DNA of 64,000 nt from assembly GCA_963770295.1 (NCBI GenBank), contig CAVYPA010000016.1:62001-126000 (forward strand), given 5' to 3'. Origin of the DNA: AWTP1-13 sp963770295. Its GTDB lineage: Bacteria > Pseudomonadota > Alphaproteobacteria > Rhizobiales > Hyphomicrobiaceae. Under the pieces are notes generated by a model. The model was not told the origin of the DNA. It ran no database searches and worked only from the letters and a program-made list of their open reading frames with translations. Below are positions 41,614-50,368 of the stretch, in pieces. Position 1 is the stretch's first letter; each line of letters begins with the position of its first letter. The translations under genes were made by a program, and so were the position numbers.

Positions 41614-42627
41614 TTAGCTTCGGCGAGAGGCCTCAAAACGGTGGGCGTCCAGGCCCAAGAGATCCCAGGTCTTGCGCATGTGCGGGGGCAGCGGGGCGGT
41701 CACGTCGATCATCGCCTGGCCGGCGACGGGGTGGGGCAGGACGAGCCGTCGGGCATGCAAGTGCAGCTTGGGCTCGATGCCGCTGTCGGCCAGCACCCGG
41801 TCGCCTTCGTATTTGCCGTCGCCGACGATGGGATGGCCGATCAGCGCCATATGGGCGCGCAGCTGATGCTGGCGGCCGGTGACAGGCTTCAACGAGACCC
41901 ATGCGACCTTGTGGGCGACACGATCGATAACGGAATAGTGCGTCGTGGCATGCATGGCCAGATCCTGCTCGCCAGGCTCGGCCTTGCGCACGCGGTCACC
42001 GTCCGGGCCAGAGGCCTTGACGAGCGCCGCCTCGACCTTGCCCTGGGCGGGCCGCGGCACTCCCTTCACCAGCGCCCAATAGGTCTTGGCCGCCGAGCGC
42101 GTCTGGAAGATGCGGCCAAGTTTGGCCGCCGCCTGGCGATGCTTGGCAACCAACAACACCCCGGTGGTATCGCGGTCGAGCCGGTGCACGAGCCGAGGCC
42201 GATCACCGAACCGATCGGCCATGCCGGCGAGCAAGCCGTCGATATGGCGTCTGGTACCCGTACCGCCCTGCACGGCGATGCCGAACGGCTTATCGAGAAC
42301 GAGGACGTGCTCGTCCTCGAATAAAATCAACCGCTCTATGAAATCCCGATCTGCCTTCGACAGTCCAGGCGGAGGGGTGAGCGATGGCCGGCTGGCACCG
42401 CTGCTGCGCACCACCTGCGGCACACGCACCTGCTGGCCGGCGGCAAGGCGCAAATTCGCCTGTGCGCGCCGGCTGTCGACGCGCACCTGTCCGGAGCGCA
42501 GCAGCTTTTGCAGATAACTGTAGCCGACCTCGGGGAAATGCACGCGGAACCAGCGGTCGAGGCGCACGCCGGCTTCATCGTCTTTGACCAGGATGGTTTC
42601 GACGGGCGCACTCACGTGAAGAGCCAT
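41614..42627 (-). CDS. rluC: RluC/RluD-type 23S rRNA pseudouridine synthase
   Basis: An N-terminal S4 RNA-binding domain (RLDRWFRVHFPEVGYSYLQK, then GQVRVDSRRA) is followed by the RluA-family catalytic domain. RLVHRLDRDTTGVLLVAKHR contains the invariant catalytic Asp, and KPVTGRQHQLRAHMALIGHP is the second signature. The enzyme isomerises specific uridines of 23S rRNA. The 337-residue length is normal; which uridines are targeted cannot be told from sequence. Start 42627 overlaps the end of crcB by 16 bases, so the two are coupled. Confidence 0.92.
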   Translation of the reverse strand: MALHVSAPVETILVKDDEAGVRLDRWFRVHFPEVGYSYLQKLLRSGQVRVDSRRAQANLRLAAGQQVRVPQVVRSSGASRPSLTPPPGLSKADRDFIERLILFEDEHVLVLDKPFGIAVQGGTGTRRHIDGLLAGMADRFGDRPRLVHRLDRDTTGVLLVAKHRQAAAKLGRIFQTRSAAKTYWALVKGVPRPAQGKVEAALVKASGPDGDRVRKAEPGEQDLAMHATTHYSVIDRVAHKVAWVSLKPVTGRQHQLRAHMALIGHPIVGDGKYEGDRVLADSGIEPKLHLHARRLVLPHPVAGQAMIDVTAPLPPHMRKTWDLLGLDAHRFEASRRS

Positions 42628-42992
42628 CGCGTGAACCAAAACCCAGCATAGAGCGCCGCGATCGACAGCACGACCGAGCCGAACAGGTAGAGGCCCGCGG
42701 CCAACCGACCTTGCTGCCCGACCAGGCTGGCGAAATCGAGCGCGTAGGCCGAGAACGTCGTAAAGCCGCCCAAGATGCCCGTAGCGATAAACGTGCGCAG
42801 ATCGAGCGAGCCCTTGAACTTCAGCGCCAGCACTTCGACGACCACCCCCATCAGCAAGCAGCCCACGACATTGACGCAGAGGGTCGACCAGGGAAAGCCA
42901 CTGCCGAGCCAACGCCCGAAGCCGACGTTAATGACATGACGCGCCCCAGAACCCAGAGCACCACCGAGCATGGCCCAGAGCACAAGTTTCAT
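42612..42992 (-). CDS. crcB: Fluoride channel CrcB (Fluc)
   Basis: The 126-residue protein has four hydrophobic helices, with GGALGSGARHVINVGFGRW, WSTLCVNVVGCLLMGVVV and ATGILGGFTTFSAYALDF. These hold the polar Asn and the GGxTTFSxY segment that line Fluc pores. Two subunits form a dual-topology channel that exports fluoride. No fluoride riboswitch was recognised upstream, where the next gene lies only 13 bases away. It sits inside a leftward operon. Confidence 0.93.
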   Translation of the reverse strand: MKLVLWAMLGGALGSGARHVINVGFGRWLGSGFPWSTLCVNVVGCLLMGVVVEVLALKFKGSLDLRTFIATGILGGFTTFSAYALDFASLVGQQGRLAAGLYLFGSVVLSIAALYAGFWFTRWLFT

Positions 42993-43005
42993 GGCCGACG
43001 GTCGG

Positions 43006-43245
43006 TCAAGAGGGCGTCTCGGCCGGCTTCAGCAGGCGGCCGCCGATCGTCCAGCCCAGCCACCAGCCGATCAGCAGGGCCATGAAGTTGGCGGCCATGA
43101 ACACCCCGTCCTCCAGATTACTCACCTCGTCTGGGCTATTGAAGGTGAATTGGTCCACCATCATGCTGGCCAATCGTGGACTGACGAAAATCGTGGCGAG
43201 CGCCGCCACCACGACGGCACATGCCATAGCCATCAGATAGCGCAT
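43006..43245 (-). CDS. Small membrane protein next to the Tae4-like amidase
   Basis: The 79-residue protein has a first hydrophobic segment (AMACAVVVAALATIFVS), an acidic loop (MVDQFTFNSPDEVSNLEDGV) and a second helix (AANFMALLIGWWLGWTIGG). The loop of about 30 residues would face the periplasm if the N-terminus is inside. It lies 38 bases after the amidase gene and 13 before crcB. A protective role towards the amidase is possible by position only, since known Tai4 immunity proteins are soluble periplasmic proteins. No family recognised. Confidence 0.6.
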   Translation of the reverse strand: MRYLMAMACAVVVAALATIFVSPRLASMMVDQFTFNSPDEVSNLEDGVFMAANFMALLIGWWLGWTIGGRLLKPAETPS

Positions 43246-43283
43246 GCTTCCTCTCCGGGCGCTGCTCAAGCCTGAGCCCGCGC

Positions 43284-43823
43284 CTACCTCACCTCCCAAA
43301 ACCAGACTTCCTTTGCCTGTGCGTAGTTGGAGTAGTAGCCAAGCCAGGAGAACCATTCCATCAGCCACTTGGTCGAGGAACGATAGCCGTTCCAAACATC
43401 GATATGGTCACCCGTTGGTGTCGTCTCGCCGTGGCGCTTCCAGTAGTCCTGAATGTAGATAATGCCCGTGCGGCCGAAGATCTTAGAATAGAAGTGCGAG
43501 GCCTCGGTGCCGACGATACGCTCGACTTTTCCCACGCCGGCGATCGAGGCAGCGGCAAGCCCGCGCGCCAGCTCCGCGGCACGGATGTAGTGCATCTCTT
43601 CGGCGGCATGTACGTTGCAGGTGGGCTGGCGCAGCGACCCCGGGGAAACGCCCGCCAGCTTCAGGCAAACGCCCATGCGAATCGAACACTGGTTGCCGAA
43701 CACCGGAAACCCCTGAGGTACGAACAGACCTTCCAGGTTGGTCAGACCCTGGGGGGCGACGCAGGGATATTGCGTGGAGTTGTTGGCGGGGTGCCGATAC
43801 CACAGGTCCTTGAACGCAACCAT
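43284..43823 (-). CDS. Tae4-like peptidoglycan amidase
   Basis: The 179-residue protein has GNQCSIRMGVCLKLAGV, with the likely catalytic Cys46, and TGRTGIIYIQDYWKRHG-type and TPTGDHIDVWNG segments, with His140. This is the arrangement of the T6SS amidase effector 4 family: a papain-like fold that cuts the D-Glu to mDAP bond. There is no signal peptide, as expected of effectors delivered by a secretion apparatus. No T6SS gene lies in the window. The gene heads an operon with a small membrane protein, crcB and rluC. Whether it is an effector, a captured cell-wall enzyme or part of a self/non-self pair is open. Confidence 0.75.
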   Translation of the reverse strand: MVAFKDLWYRHPANNSTQYPCVAPQGLTNLEGLFVPQGFPVFGNQCSIRMGVCLKLAGVSPGSLRQPTCNVHAAEEMHYIRAAELARGLAAASIAGVGKVERIVGTEASHFYSKIFGRTGIIYIQDYWKRHGETTPTGDHIDVWNGYRSSTKWLMEWFSWLGYYSNYAQAKEVWFWEVR

Positions 43824-43946
43824 GGTGATCTCCGCACTCTCCGAAGCTGGGCGGCGAGGCCTTCGCGGGGTGTCTTTTCAAGAGCACGACTATAGGCGAT
43901 CGGAGCCGGCACTGCCAAACGCGCTAACCCGGCGGCGAGCCCAAGC

Positions 43947-45254
43947 CTAGCGACGCCGCGCCCGCAGCTTCTGCCATTGCTCCAGCCGCTCTTTTAGCTC
44001 TTCCTCGAAGCCGCGGCCGTCGGGGGCATAGAAGCGCTGCCGCGCCATGCCGTCGGGGAAGTAGTCCTGGCCGGAGAATGCCTCTGGGCTATCGTGATCG
44101 TACTGATAGCCGGCGCCGTAGCCCTCTTGGCGCATGAGGCGGGTGGGCGCGTTCAAGATGTGCTTGGGCGGAGCCAGGCTGCCGTGCTGCTTGGCCGTCT
44201 CGATCGCGGCACCGAAGGCGACGTAGGCAGCGTTGGATTTAGGTGCCGTTGCCAGATAAATCACGGCCTGCGCCAAGGCCAATTCGCCCTCGGGCGATCC
44301 CAAAAAATCGAATGTGTCCTTGGCCGCAAGCGCCTGGATGAGCGCCTGCGGATCGGCGAGGCCGACGTCCTCGATGGCCATGCGCACGAGGCGCCGGGCG
44401 ATAAACAGGCGATCCTCGCCGGCATCGAGCATGCGCGCGAGCCAATACAGGGAGGCGTCCGGGTCGGAGCCGCGCACCGCCTTGTGCAGGGCGCTGATCA
44501 GGTTGTAGTGACCGTCGCGCGCTTTGTCATAGAGCGGCGCCCGGCGCTGCAGCAGCTTGCTGAGACCCGCGCGATCGAGCCGGGCCGCGCCCGGTGCGAC
44601 GGAGGCGATGAGTTCCTCGGCCATGTTCAGGGCCGTGCGACCATCGCCGTCGGCCAAGGCCTTCAAGGTTTCGCGCGCCTCGCTATCGAGCGGCAGCGGT
44701 CGGCCTGCTTCGGCCTCCGCCCGGCACAGCAGCTGTTCGAGCGCGGCCTCGTCGAGCCGATGAAAGACGAGAACCAGGGCGCGTGACAGCAAGGCACCGT
44801 TGAGCTCAAAGGAGGGGTTCTCGGTGGTCGCACCCACCAGCGTGATCGTGCCGTCCTCCATAATGGGCAGGAAGCTATCCTGCTGCGCGCGGTTGAAGCG
44901 GTGGATCTCATCAATGAAGAGCAGCGTACCCTCGCCCAATTCGCGCCGGCTGCGGGCACGATCGAAAGCTTTGCGCAGATCCTGCACGCCGGAAAAGATG
45001 GCGGAGAGCTGTTCGAAGGCAAGCTTACTCTCGTGTGCAAGCAGGCGCGCAACGGTGGTCTTGCCCGAGCCCGGAGGACCCCACAGGATCATGCTCTGCA
45101 AGCGGCCGCTGCGGAGCATGCGGCTCAAGGTCCCCTCCGGCCCGATCAGATGATCTTGGCCGACAACGGCGCTGAGCCGGGTCGGGCGCAACCGATCCGC
45201 CAACGGGCGCGGGGCACCTTTTTCCAGACCTGCCGCTTCGAAAAGATTTGCCAC
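43947..45254 (-). CDS. rarA: RarA (MgsA) replication-associated AAA ATPase
   Basis: The 435-residue ATPase shows Walker A WGPPGSGKTTVARLL, Walker B TLLFIDEIHRFNRAQQD, sensor LVGATTENPSFELN, and the C-terminal tetramerisation part with GYQYDHDSPEAFSGQDYFPD. RarA acts at stalled replication forks and interacts with SSB. Length and motifs are complete. It starts four bases after the protease gene's stop, so the two are one transcript. The pairing of a Do-like protease with rarA downstream of rplQ is common in alphaproteobacteria. Confidence 0.95.
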   Translation of the reverse strand: MANLFEAAGLEKGAPRPLADRLRPTRLSAVVGQDHLIGPEGTLSRMLRSGRLQSMILWGPPGSGKTTVARLLAHESKLAFEQLSAIFSGVQDLRKAFDRARSRRELGEGTLLFIDEIHRFNRAQQDSFLPIMEDGTITLVGATTENPSFELNGALLSRALVLVFHRLDEAALEQLLCRAEAEAGRPLPLDSEARETLKALADGDGRTALNMAEELIASVAPGAARLDRAGLSKLLQRRAPLYDKARDGHYNLISALHKAVRGSDPDASLYWLARMLDAGEDRLFIARRLVRMAIEDVGLADPQALIQALAAKDTFDFLGSPEGELALAQAVIYLATAPKSNAAYVAFGAAIETAKQHGSLAPPKHILNAPTRLMRQEGYGAGYQYDHDSPEAFSGQDYFPDGMARQRFYAPDGRGFEEELKERLEQWQKLRARRR

Positions 45255-45257
45255 ACC

Positions 45258-46679
45258 TCAGCCGGAGAGCTGGAGTTGCAGGAGCTGATTGCCGCGCTTG
45301 ACCACGACTTGCCATACGCGCGGCCGTTCTTTGAGCTGGGCTTCCAGGTCGCCAATACTGTCGATTTTCTCGCGACCAATCTGGACGATGATGTCGCCGG
45401 TGCGGAAGCCCAGCCGCGCCGATCGCGACGCCGGCTGCACCGATAGGATCACCACGCCGTCCTCCTCCTCGAGGCCGAGCTCGGCCGCCGTCCCGGGCAA
45501 AATATTGGCGACGCGCGCGCCATCGAAAGGATGCGTCCCCGACAAGTTGCGCACATCGTCCCGAGCGGCTTTGGGCGGGCCACGCACGGCGAGGGCAACC
45601 GTCATTTTGTGGCCCTTGCGCACCACATCCAGGCTGCATTTGTTGCCGATCCCTCGGGTCGTTAGTCGATAGTACACGGCGCGCGGATCGGGGATTTCAT
45701 AGCCGTCCACGGCCACGATCACGTCACCCGACAGCAGGCCGGCCTCCGCCGCGGCGCTGTGCTCATAGACCTTTACCACCAGCGCTCCGGCGACGCGCTC
45801 GAGCGCCAGGGCCTCACCGAGCTCACGCGTTACCACATCGAGCTTGGCCCCGAGCCAAGGCCGCTCGAGCTTGCGGCCGGAAATGGCGCTGTCGACGATC
45901 ACCTTCACCAGATTGGATGGAATCGCAAAGCCGATGCCGTGCGATCCCCCCGACCGGGAAAATATCGCCGTATTGATGCCAAGCACACGGCCGGCCATGT
46001 CCACCAATGCGCCGCCGGAATTGCCGGGGTTGATGGCCGCATCGGTTTGGATGAATACCTGGGCCTCCGACTGGGTGACCTCCGTGCGGCCAAGCGCCGA
46101 AATGATGCCGCTGGTGACCGTCTGGCCGACCCCGAAGGGGTTGCCGATCGCCAGCACCAGATCGCCCACTTCGGCGCGGTCGGAATCCTCAAACTCGAGG
46201 TAAGGAAAGCGACCCTCGGCGCCCTCGATCCTGAGCACGGCCAGGTCCGACTTTTCATCCTGCAGCACGATCTTGGCGTCAAATTCGCGCCGGTCCGCCA
46301 GGGCCACTTTGATCTCGGCGGTGCCGCCGACCTTTACCACGTGGGTGTTGGTGACGATGATACCCTCGGGGTGCACGATCACGCCCGATCCCAGCGAGTT
46401 CTGGATGCGCTCCTGCGGCAAGCCGAAACGCTCCCCGAACAGCCGACCGAATAGGGGATCCTGGGCGAACGGGGAGACGAAGGTCTGCACCCGGGCGCGC
46501 ACGTAGACGTTGACGACCGCCGGGGCGGCCTTTTTGACGATCGGGGCAAAGGAATACTGCGCCGCTTCGCGCGACGGCGGCGGCTCACGCCGCTGCGCAG
46601 CCGCCGGCGGCGCGGGCAGGATGGCAAGACCCGCCAAAGCCACGAGGACGGCCCGACGGGCGTTCGCCAAACCGCTCAT
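45258..46679 (-). CDS. Periplasmic Do-like serine protease (DegP/MucD type)
   Basis: A signal peptide (AVLVALAGLAILPAPPAAA) precedes a trypsin-like domain. The catalytic triad is His in IIVTNTHVVKV, Asp in DEKSDLAVLRI and Ser in AAINPGNSGGALVDMAG. Two PDZ domains follow (about 270-360 and 385-473). At 473 residues it matches DegP/DegQ/MucD proteases-chaperones that clear misfolded envelope proteins. Start 46679 gives the signal peptide directly; longer starts are non-coding. It precedes rarA by four bases. Confidence 0.93.
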   Translation of the reverse strand: MSGLANARRAVLVALAGLAILPAPPAAAQRREPPPSREAAQYSFAPIVKKAAPAVVNVYVRARVQTFVSPFAQDPLFGRLFGERFGLPQERIQNSLGSGVIVHPEGIIVTNTHVVKVGGTAEIKVALADRREFDAKIVLQDEKSDLAVLRIEGAEGRFPYLEFEDSDRAEVGDLVLAIGNPFGVGQTVTSGIISALGRTEVTQSEAQVFIQTDAAINPGNSGGALVDMAGRVLGINTAIFSRSGGSHGIGFAIPSNLVKVIVDSAISGRKLERPWLGAKLDVVTRELGEALALERVAGALVVKVYEHSAAAEAGLLSGDVIVAVDGYEIPDPRAVYYRLTTRGIGNKCSLDVVRKGHKMTVALAVRGPPKAARDDVRNLSGTHPFDGARVANILPGTAAELGLEEEDGVVILSVQPASRSARLGFRTGDIIVQIGREKIDSIGDLEAQLKERPRVWQVVVKRGNQLLQLQLSG

Positions 46680-46994
46680 AAGGCTTCCCTTTTTCTCAGG
46701 CGTTGCGCCCGGACACATATAACGCACCGGTGCCGACCTTTGGAAGGTCGCCGCGAGGCACGACCCTGCCCCAAAGCCATGGTATAGCGCGATTCTTGGC
46801 GCTCCGGCGGCACAACCCCGCGGGGGTGGCGGGCTCCCCCGTTGCGTGAGGCCCATGGCCGGGCGCTGCGGGCCGCGGCCGGCCCCAGTCTCGGCGTCCC
46901 ACGATGCTGGCTGCTTTTTTGGCACGCTACCGGCCGCCTGCCGGAGCGCGGGTGCGATGCCCCTGGCGGCAGCCGCGATCAGATCGGCAGTTGA
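46680..46994 (+). other. Intergenic stretch before rplQ end
   Basis: About 315 bases between rplQ and the protease gene, both transcribed leftward. It should hold the end of the ribosomal operon and the protease promoter, but no clear hairpin with a T run or named promoter was seen. Confidence 0.4.
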
Positions 46995-47420
46995 TCAGGC
47001 GTTGGCCTGCTCGGCCTTCATGGCCTCGGACCGCTCCCGGTCCTCTTTGCCCTTCACCAGTTCATCGCGGTCGACCAGTTCGATGACGGCGACGGCAGCC
47101 GAATCCCCGTAGCGGTAGCCGGCCTTGAGCACCCGCGTGTAGCCGCCGGCGCGATCCTTGTAGCGAGGTCCCAAGGTATCGAACAATTTCTTGACCATGG
47201 CCTCATCGCGCATGCGCGAGGCGGCAAGGCGCCGGGAGTTAAGATCGCCCCGTTTGGCAAGGGTGATGTATTTGTCCATCACCCGCTTCAAGTCCTTCGC
47301 CTTGGCCAAGGTCGTGACGATCTGCTCGTGGCGGATCAAGGCGGCGGCCATATTGGAGAACATGGCTTGGCGGTGCCCGCTATCGCGGCTGAAGCGCCGC
47401 CCCAGCTTGCGGTGTCGCAT
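46995..47420 (-). CDS. rplQ: Ribosomal protein bL17
   Basis: MRHRKLGRRFSRDSGHRQAM is the invariant start of L17, and TLAKAKDLKRVMDKYITLAK and RVLKAGYRYGDSAAVAVIEL follow. The protein sits near the exit-tunnel side of the large subunit. At 141 residues it has a short charged tail (KGKEDRERSEAMKAEQANA). It is the last gene of the leftward ribosomal cluster, 102 bases after rpoA. Confidence 0.98.
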   Translation of the reverse strand: MRHRKLGRRFSRDSGHRQAMFSNMAAALIRHEQIVTTLAKAKDLKRVMDKYITLAKRGDLNSRRLAASRMRDEAMVKKLFDTLGPRYKDRAGGYTRVLKAGYRYGDSAAVAVIELVDRDELVKGKEDRERSEAMKAEQANA

Positions 47421-47522
47421 GATGCAAGTCCTTTACGTTGTTGGCAGCGAGGTTCTGTGGCCTCGCATTGTTCAGGCAAAACCGGTGACGCACGCGTTCA
47501 TCGGCGCGCGCCGCCGTCTCAA

Positions 47523-48551
47523 TCAATACTGATCCTCGAAGCGCTTGGCCAGGTCCTCGATATTGTCGGGCGGCCAATTCGGCACCTCCATGCCGAGGTG
47601 CAGACCCATGCTGGCCAGCACCTCCTTGATCTCGTTGAGCGACTTGCGCCCGAAGTTTGGCGTGCGCAGCATCTCCGCTTCGGTCTTCTGGATGAGGTCG
47701 CCGATATAGACGATGTTGTCGTTCTTCAGGCAGTTGGCCGAGCGTACCGACAGTTCCAGCTCGTCCACCTTTTTGAGCAATGCCGCGTTGAAGGCGAGCT
47801 CGGGATGCTTGGCAGCGTCCTCGATCGCCTTTTTGGGCTCCTCGAAGTTGATGAAGACCGCCAACTGATCTTGCAGGATACGCGCCGCCAACGCCACCGC
47901 GTCTTCCGCCGTGACCGAGCCGTCGGTCTCGACCGTCATTGTAAGTTTGTCGTAGTCGAGGATCTGGCCCTCGCGGGTATTCTCGACGCGGTAGGAGACC
48001 TTTTTGACCGGGCTGTAGAGGCTGTCGACCGGGATCAGGCCGATCGGGGCGTCGTCCGGGCGGTTGCGCTCGGCGGGAACATAACCCTTGCCCATGCTTG
48101 CCGTGAACTCCATGCGGATCGCGGCACCCTGGTCGAGGGTGCAGATCACGTGCTCGGGGTTCAGGATCTCGATCTCGGAGCTGGCCTCGATGTCGGAGGC
48201 TTTGACCTGGCCCGGTCCTTCCTTCTTCAGCACCATCCGTTTGACCCCCTCGGAGTGCTGACGCAGGGCGATCTCCTTGATGTTGAGAATGATGTTGGTC
48301 ACGTCCTCGCGCACGCCAGGGATGGAGGAGAACTCATGTAACACCCCGTCGATGTGCACGGTGGTGATGGCTGCGCCCTGCAGCGACGACAACAACACAC
48401 GCCGCAGCGCATTGCCCAGCGTCATGCCAAAACCGCGCTCGAGGGGTTCGGCGACGATGGTCGCCACCTTGTCGCGCTGCCGTCCGGAAGCCACTTCGAG
48501 CTTGGTTGGCTTGATCAGATCCTGCCAGTTCTTTTGCAACACGTTTGCCAC
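47523..48551 (-). CDS. rpoA: RNA polymerase alpha subunit
   Basis: The 342-residue subunit has the dimerisation domain (EPLERGFGMTLGNALRRVLL; residues 1-235) and the C-terminal domain (SVRSANCLKNDNIVYIGDLI; GRKSLNEIKEVLASMGLHLG). The C-terminal domain binds UP elements and activators. It is full length with no oddities. Its place between rpsK and rplQ is the usual alpha-operon order. Confidence 0.98.
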   Translation of the reverse strand: MANVLQKNWQDLIKPTKLEVASGRQRDKVATIVAEPLERGFGMTLGNALRRVLLSSLQGAAITTVHIDGVLHEFSSIPGVREDVTNIILNIKEIALRQHSEGVKRMVLKKEGPGQVKASDIEASSEIEILNPEHVICTLDQGAAIRMEFTASMGKGYVPAERNRPDDAPIGLIPVDSLYSPVKKVSYRVENTREGQILDYDKLTMTVETDGSVTAEDAVALAARILQDQLAVFINFEEPKKAIEDAAKHPELAFNAALLKKVDELELSVRSANCLKNDNIVYIGDLIQKTEAEMLRTPNFGRKSLNEIKEVLASMGLHLGMEVPNWPPDNIEDLAKRFEDQY

Positions 48552-48660
48552 GGGGAGGCCTCACACTCTTTCTCAAAGTTGACGAGCCGCGAGCCGATCC
48601 TCGCAGTAAGGCTCATCGTTCCAATCCAATGTTCTGGCGCGTCGCTGCCGCGACGGCGAG

Positions 48661-49065
48661 CTAGACGCGCCGACGCTTGCGCGGGCGGCAGCCGTTGTGG
48701 GGAATCGAGGTCACGTCGCGGATCGAGGTGATCTGGAAACCAACCGCCTGCAGGGCCCGCAACGCCGATTCACGTCCCGAACCCGGCCCCATCACCTCGA
48801 CCTCGAGGATCTTCATGCCGTGCTCCATCGCCTTCTTGCCGGCGTCCTCGGCTGCCATCTGCGCGGCGTAGGGTGTCGATTTGCGCGAGCCCTTGAAGCC
48901 CATGGTGCCGGCCGAGGACCAGGCAATGGTGTTGCCCTGGGCATCGGTGATGGTGATCATTGTATTGTTAAAGGTCGCGCTCACGTGCGCGATGCCGGAG
49001 CTGATATTTTTGCGCTCACGCCGGCGCGGTTTAGCGCGGGTCGCGGTTTGCGTCTCTTTTGCCAT
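48661..49065 (-). CDS. rpsK: Ribosomal protein uS11
   Basis: NISSGIAHVSATFNNTMITI, ITDAQGNTIAWSSAGTMGFK and PHNGCRPRKRRRV are the S11 signatures; the C-terminus is the standard basic one. S11 lies on the platform of the small subunit and contacts mRNA near the E site. The 134-residue length includes a slightly longer N-terminus (MAKETQTATRAKPRRRERK). Confidence 0.98.
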   Translation of the reverse strand: MAKETQTATRAKPRRRERKNISSGIAHVSATFNNTMITITDAQGNTIAWSSAGTMGFKGSRKSTPYAAQMAAEDAGKKAMEHGMKILEVEVMGPGSGRESALRALQAVGFQITSIRDVTSIPHNGCRPRKRRRV

Positions 49066-49150
49066 CGATCAAAGGGCTCCAGGGTCAAGGTGATCTTTGC
49101 GGGGCCGCCGGCGCGCCAGGCCAAGCTTGGGCCCAGGGACGCGCCGCCCA

Positions 49151-49528
49151 CTAAGCCGTCGTCTTCTTTTTGCCTGCAATTGGCCGCGCCTTGCCCTTGC
49201 GCGTGCGCGCATTGGTGTGCGTGCGCTGACCGCGAACGGGCAAGCTGCGGCGGTGCCGCAAACCGCGGTAGCAGCCCAAATCCATCAGGCGCTTGATGTT
49301 CATGGCGACGTCGCGCCGCAAGTCACCTTCCACCACGTAGTCGCGATCGATCGCCTCGCGGATTTGCAAGACCTCCGCGTCGGTCAGTTCATTGACCCGG
49401 CGCTTGTCGGGAATGCCGACCTTGCTGCAGATCTCCTGCGCCAACTTCGGGCCGATGCCATGAATGTATTGAAGCGCAATGACGACGCGTTTCTGCGTCG
49501 GAATGTTAACGCCTGCGATACGAGCCAC
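49151..49528 (-). CDS. rpsM: Ribosomal protein uS13 (GTG start)
   Basis: From a GTG at 49528, with AGGAG six bases before it, the 125-residue protein reads ARIAGVNIPTQKRVVIALQY and GLRHRRSLPVRGQRTHTNAR. The same frame is open farther upstream, but ARIAGVNIP is the universal S13 start, so GTG is the real one. S13 sits in the head of the small subunit and touches P-site tRNA. Spacing to adk (177 bases) is the largest gap in the cluster, so a secondary promoter may lie there. Confidence 0.96.
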   Translation of the reverse strand: MARIAGVNIPTQKRVVIALQYIHGIGPKLAQEICSKVGIPDKRRVNELTDAEVLQIREAIDRDYVVEGDLRRDVAMNIKRLMDLGCYRGLRHRRSLPVRGQRTHTNARTRKGKARPIAGKKKTTA

Positions 49529-49705
49529 GCTGATCTCCTGAAGGATCGCACCATGCAACGAGCCCAAGTCGTTGCTGCAAAATCGGACCTGAACAACGCT
49601 CAGAAAAACGCACACAAATCGGCTCCGGCGACGCTGCCCCGGACCCGACTGCTGCGTTCTCAGTCCCGAAAGTTGGGGTTCTTCTAGCCGAGCCGCCCCC
49701 CATCG

Positions 49706-50368
49706 TCAACAGCCTGATGGGCGTGGCAACTGCGCCTCAATGGCGGCCGCGACCTCCTCGATCGAGCCCATGCCATCGACGCTGCGCAAGTTGCCCTTGC
49801 AGTAGTAATAGCCAATCAAGGGTGAAGTTTCCCGGTAGTAGACCAGCAGGCGCCGCGCCACCGTCTCGGCCGTGTCGTCGGGCCGGCGCAGGAAGGCGGT
49901 GCCACCGCACCCCTCGCACGTGTCCGGGGTCCGCGGCGGCTTGAAGCGGTCGTGGTAGCTCGCCCCGCAGGCGGCGCAGGTAAATCGGCCCGCGATCCGC
50001 TCGATTAACTGATCGTCGTTCACTTTCAGCTCGACGACGGCATCGAGTTTTAACCGCTTGCGCTTGAGCACGCCATCGAGGGCCGAGGCTTGCGCCAGGG
50101 TCCGGGGAAAGCCGTCGAAGATGACGCCCCCCCTGCAGTCGGCTTGGCCCAGCCGCGCGGCGATGATCTCGATGACGATGTCATCGGAGACTAGCTCGCC
50201 ACGGTCCATGAGGGCCTTGGCCTTGCGGCCGATGGGGCTACCAGCCTGCACGGCCGCGCGCAGCATGTCGCCCGTCGATAGCTGGATCAGGCCATGTTTG
50301 GCGGCGATGGTCTTGGCCTGAGTGCCCTTGCCCGCCCCCGGCGGTCCAAGCAGGATCAGGTTCATCAT
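49706..50368 (-). CDS. adk: Adenylate kinase, zinc-type LID
   Basis: The P loop GPPGAGKGTQAKTIA (7-21) and the NMP-binding FDGFPRTLAQA block define the enzyme, which equilibrates ATP, ADP and AMP. The LID carries four cysteines (FTCAACGASYH, then TCEGCGG), so it is the zinc-stabilised long form. Its start overlaps the secY stop by four bases (ATGA). The 220 residues end with an extra tail beyond YYYCKGNLRSVDGMG, normal for alphaproteobacteria. Confidence 0.97.
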   Translation of the reverse strand: MMNLILLGPPGAGKGTQAKTIAAKHGLIQLSTGDMLRAAVQAGSPIGRKAKALMDRGELVSDDIVIEIIAARLGQADCRGGVIFDGFPRTLAQASALDGVLKRKRLKLDAVVELKVNDDQLIERIAGRFTCAACGASYHDRFKPPRTPDTCEGCGGTAFLRRPDDTAETVARRLLVYYRETSPLIGYYYCKGNLRSVDGMGSIEEVAAAIEAQLPRPSGC

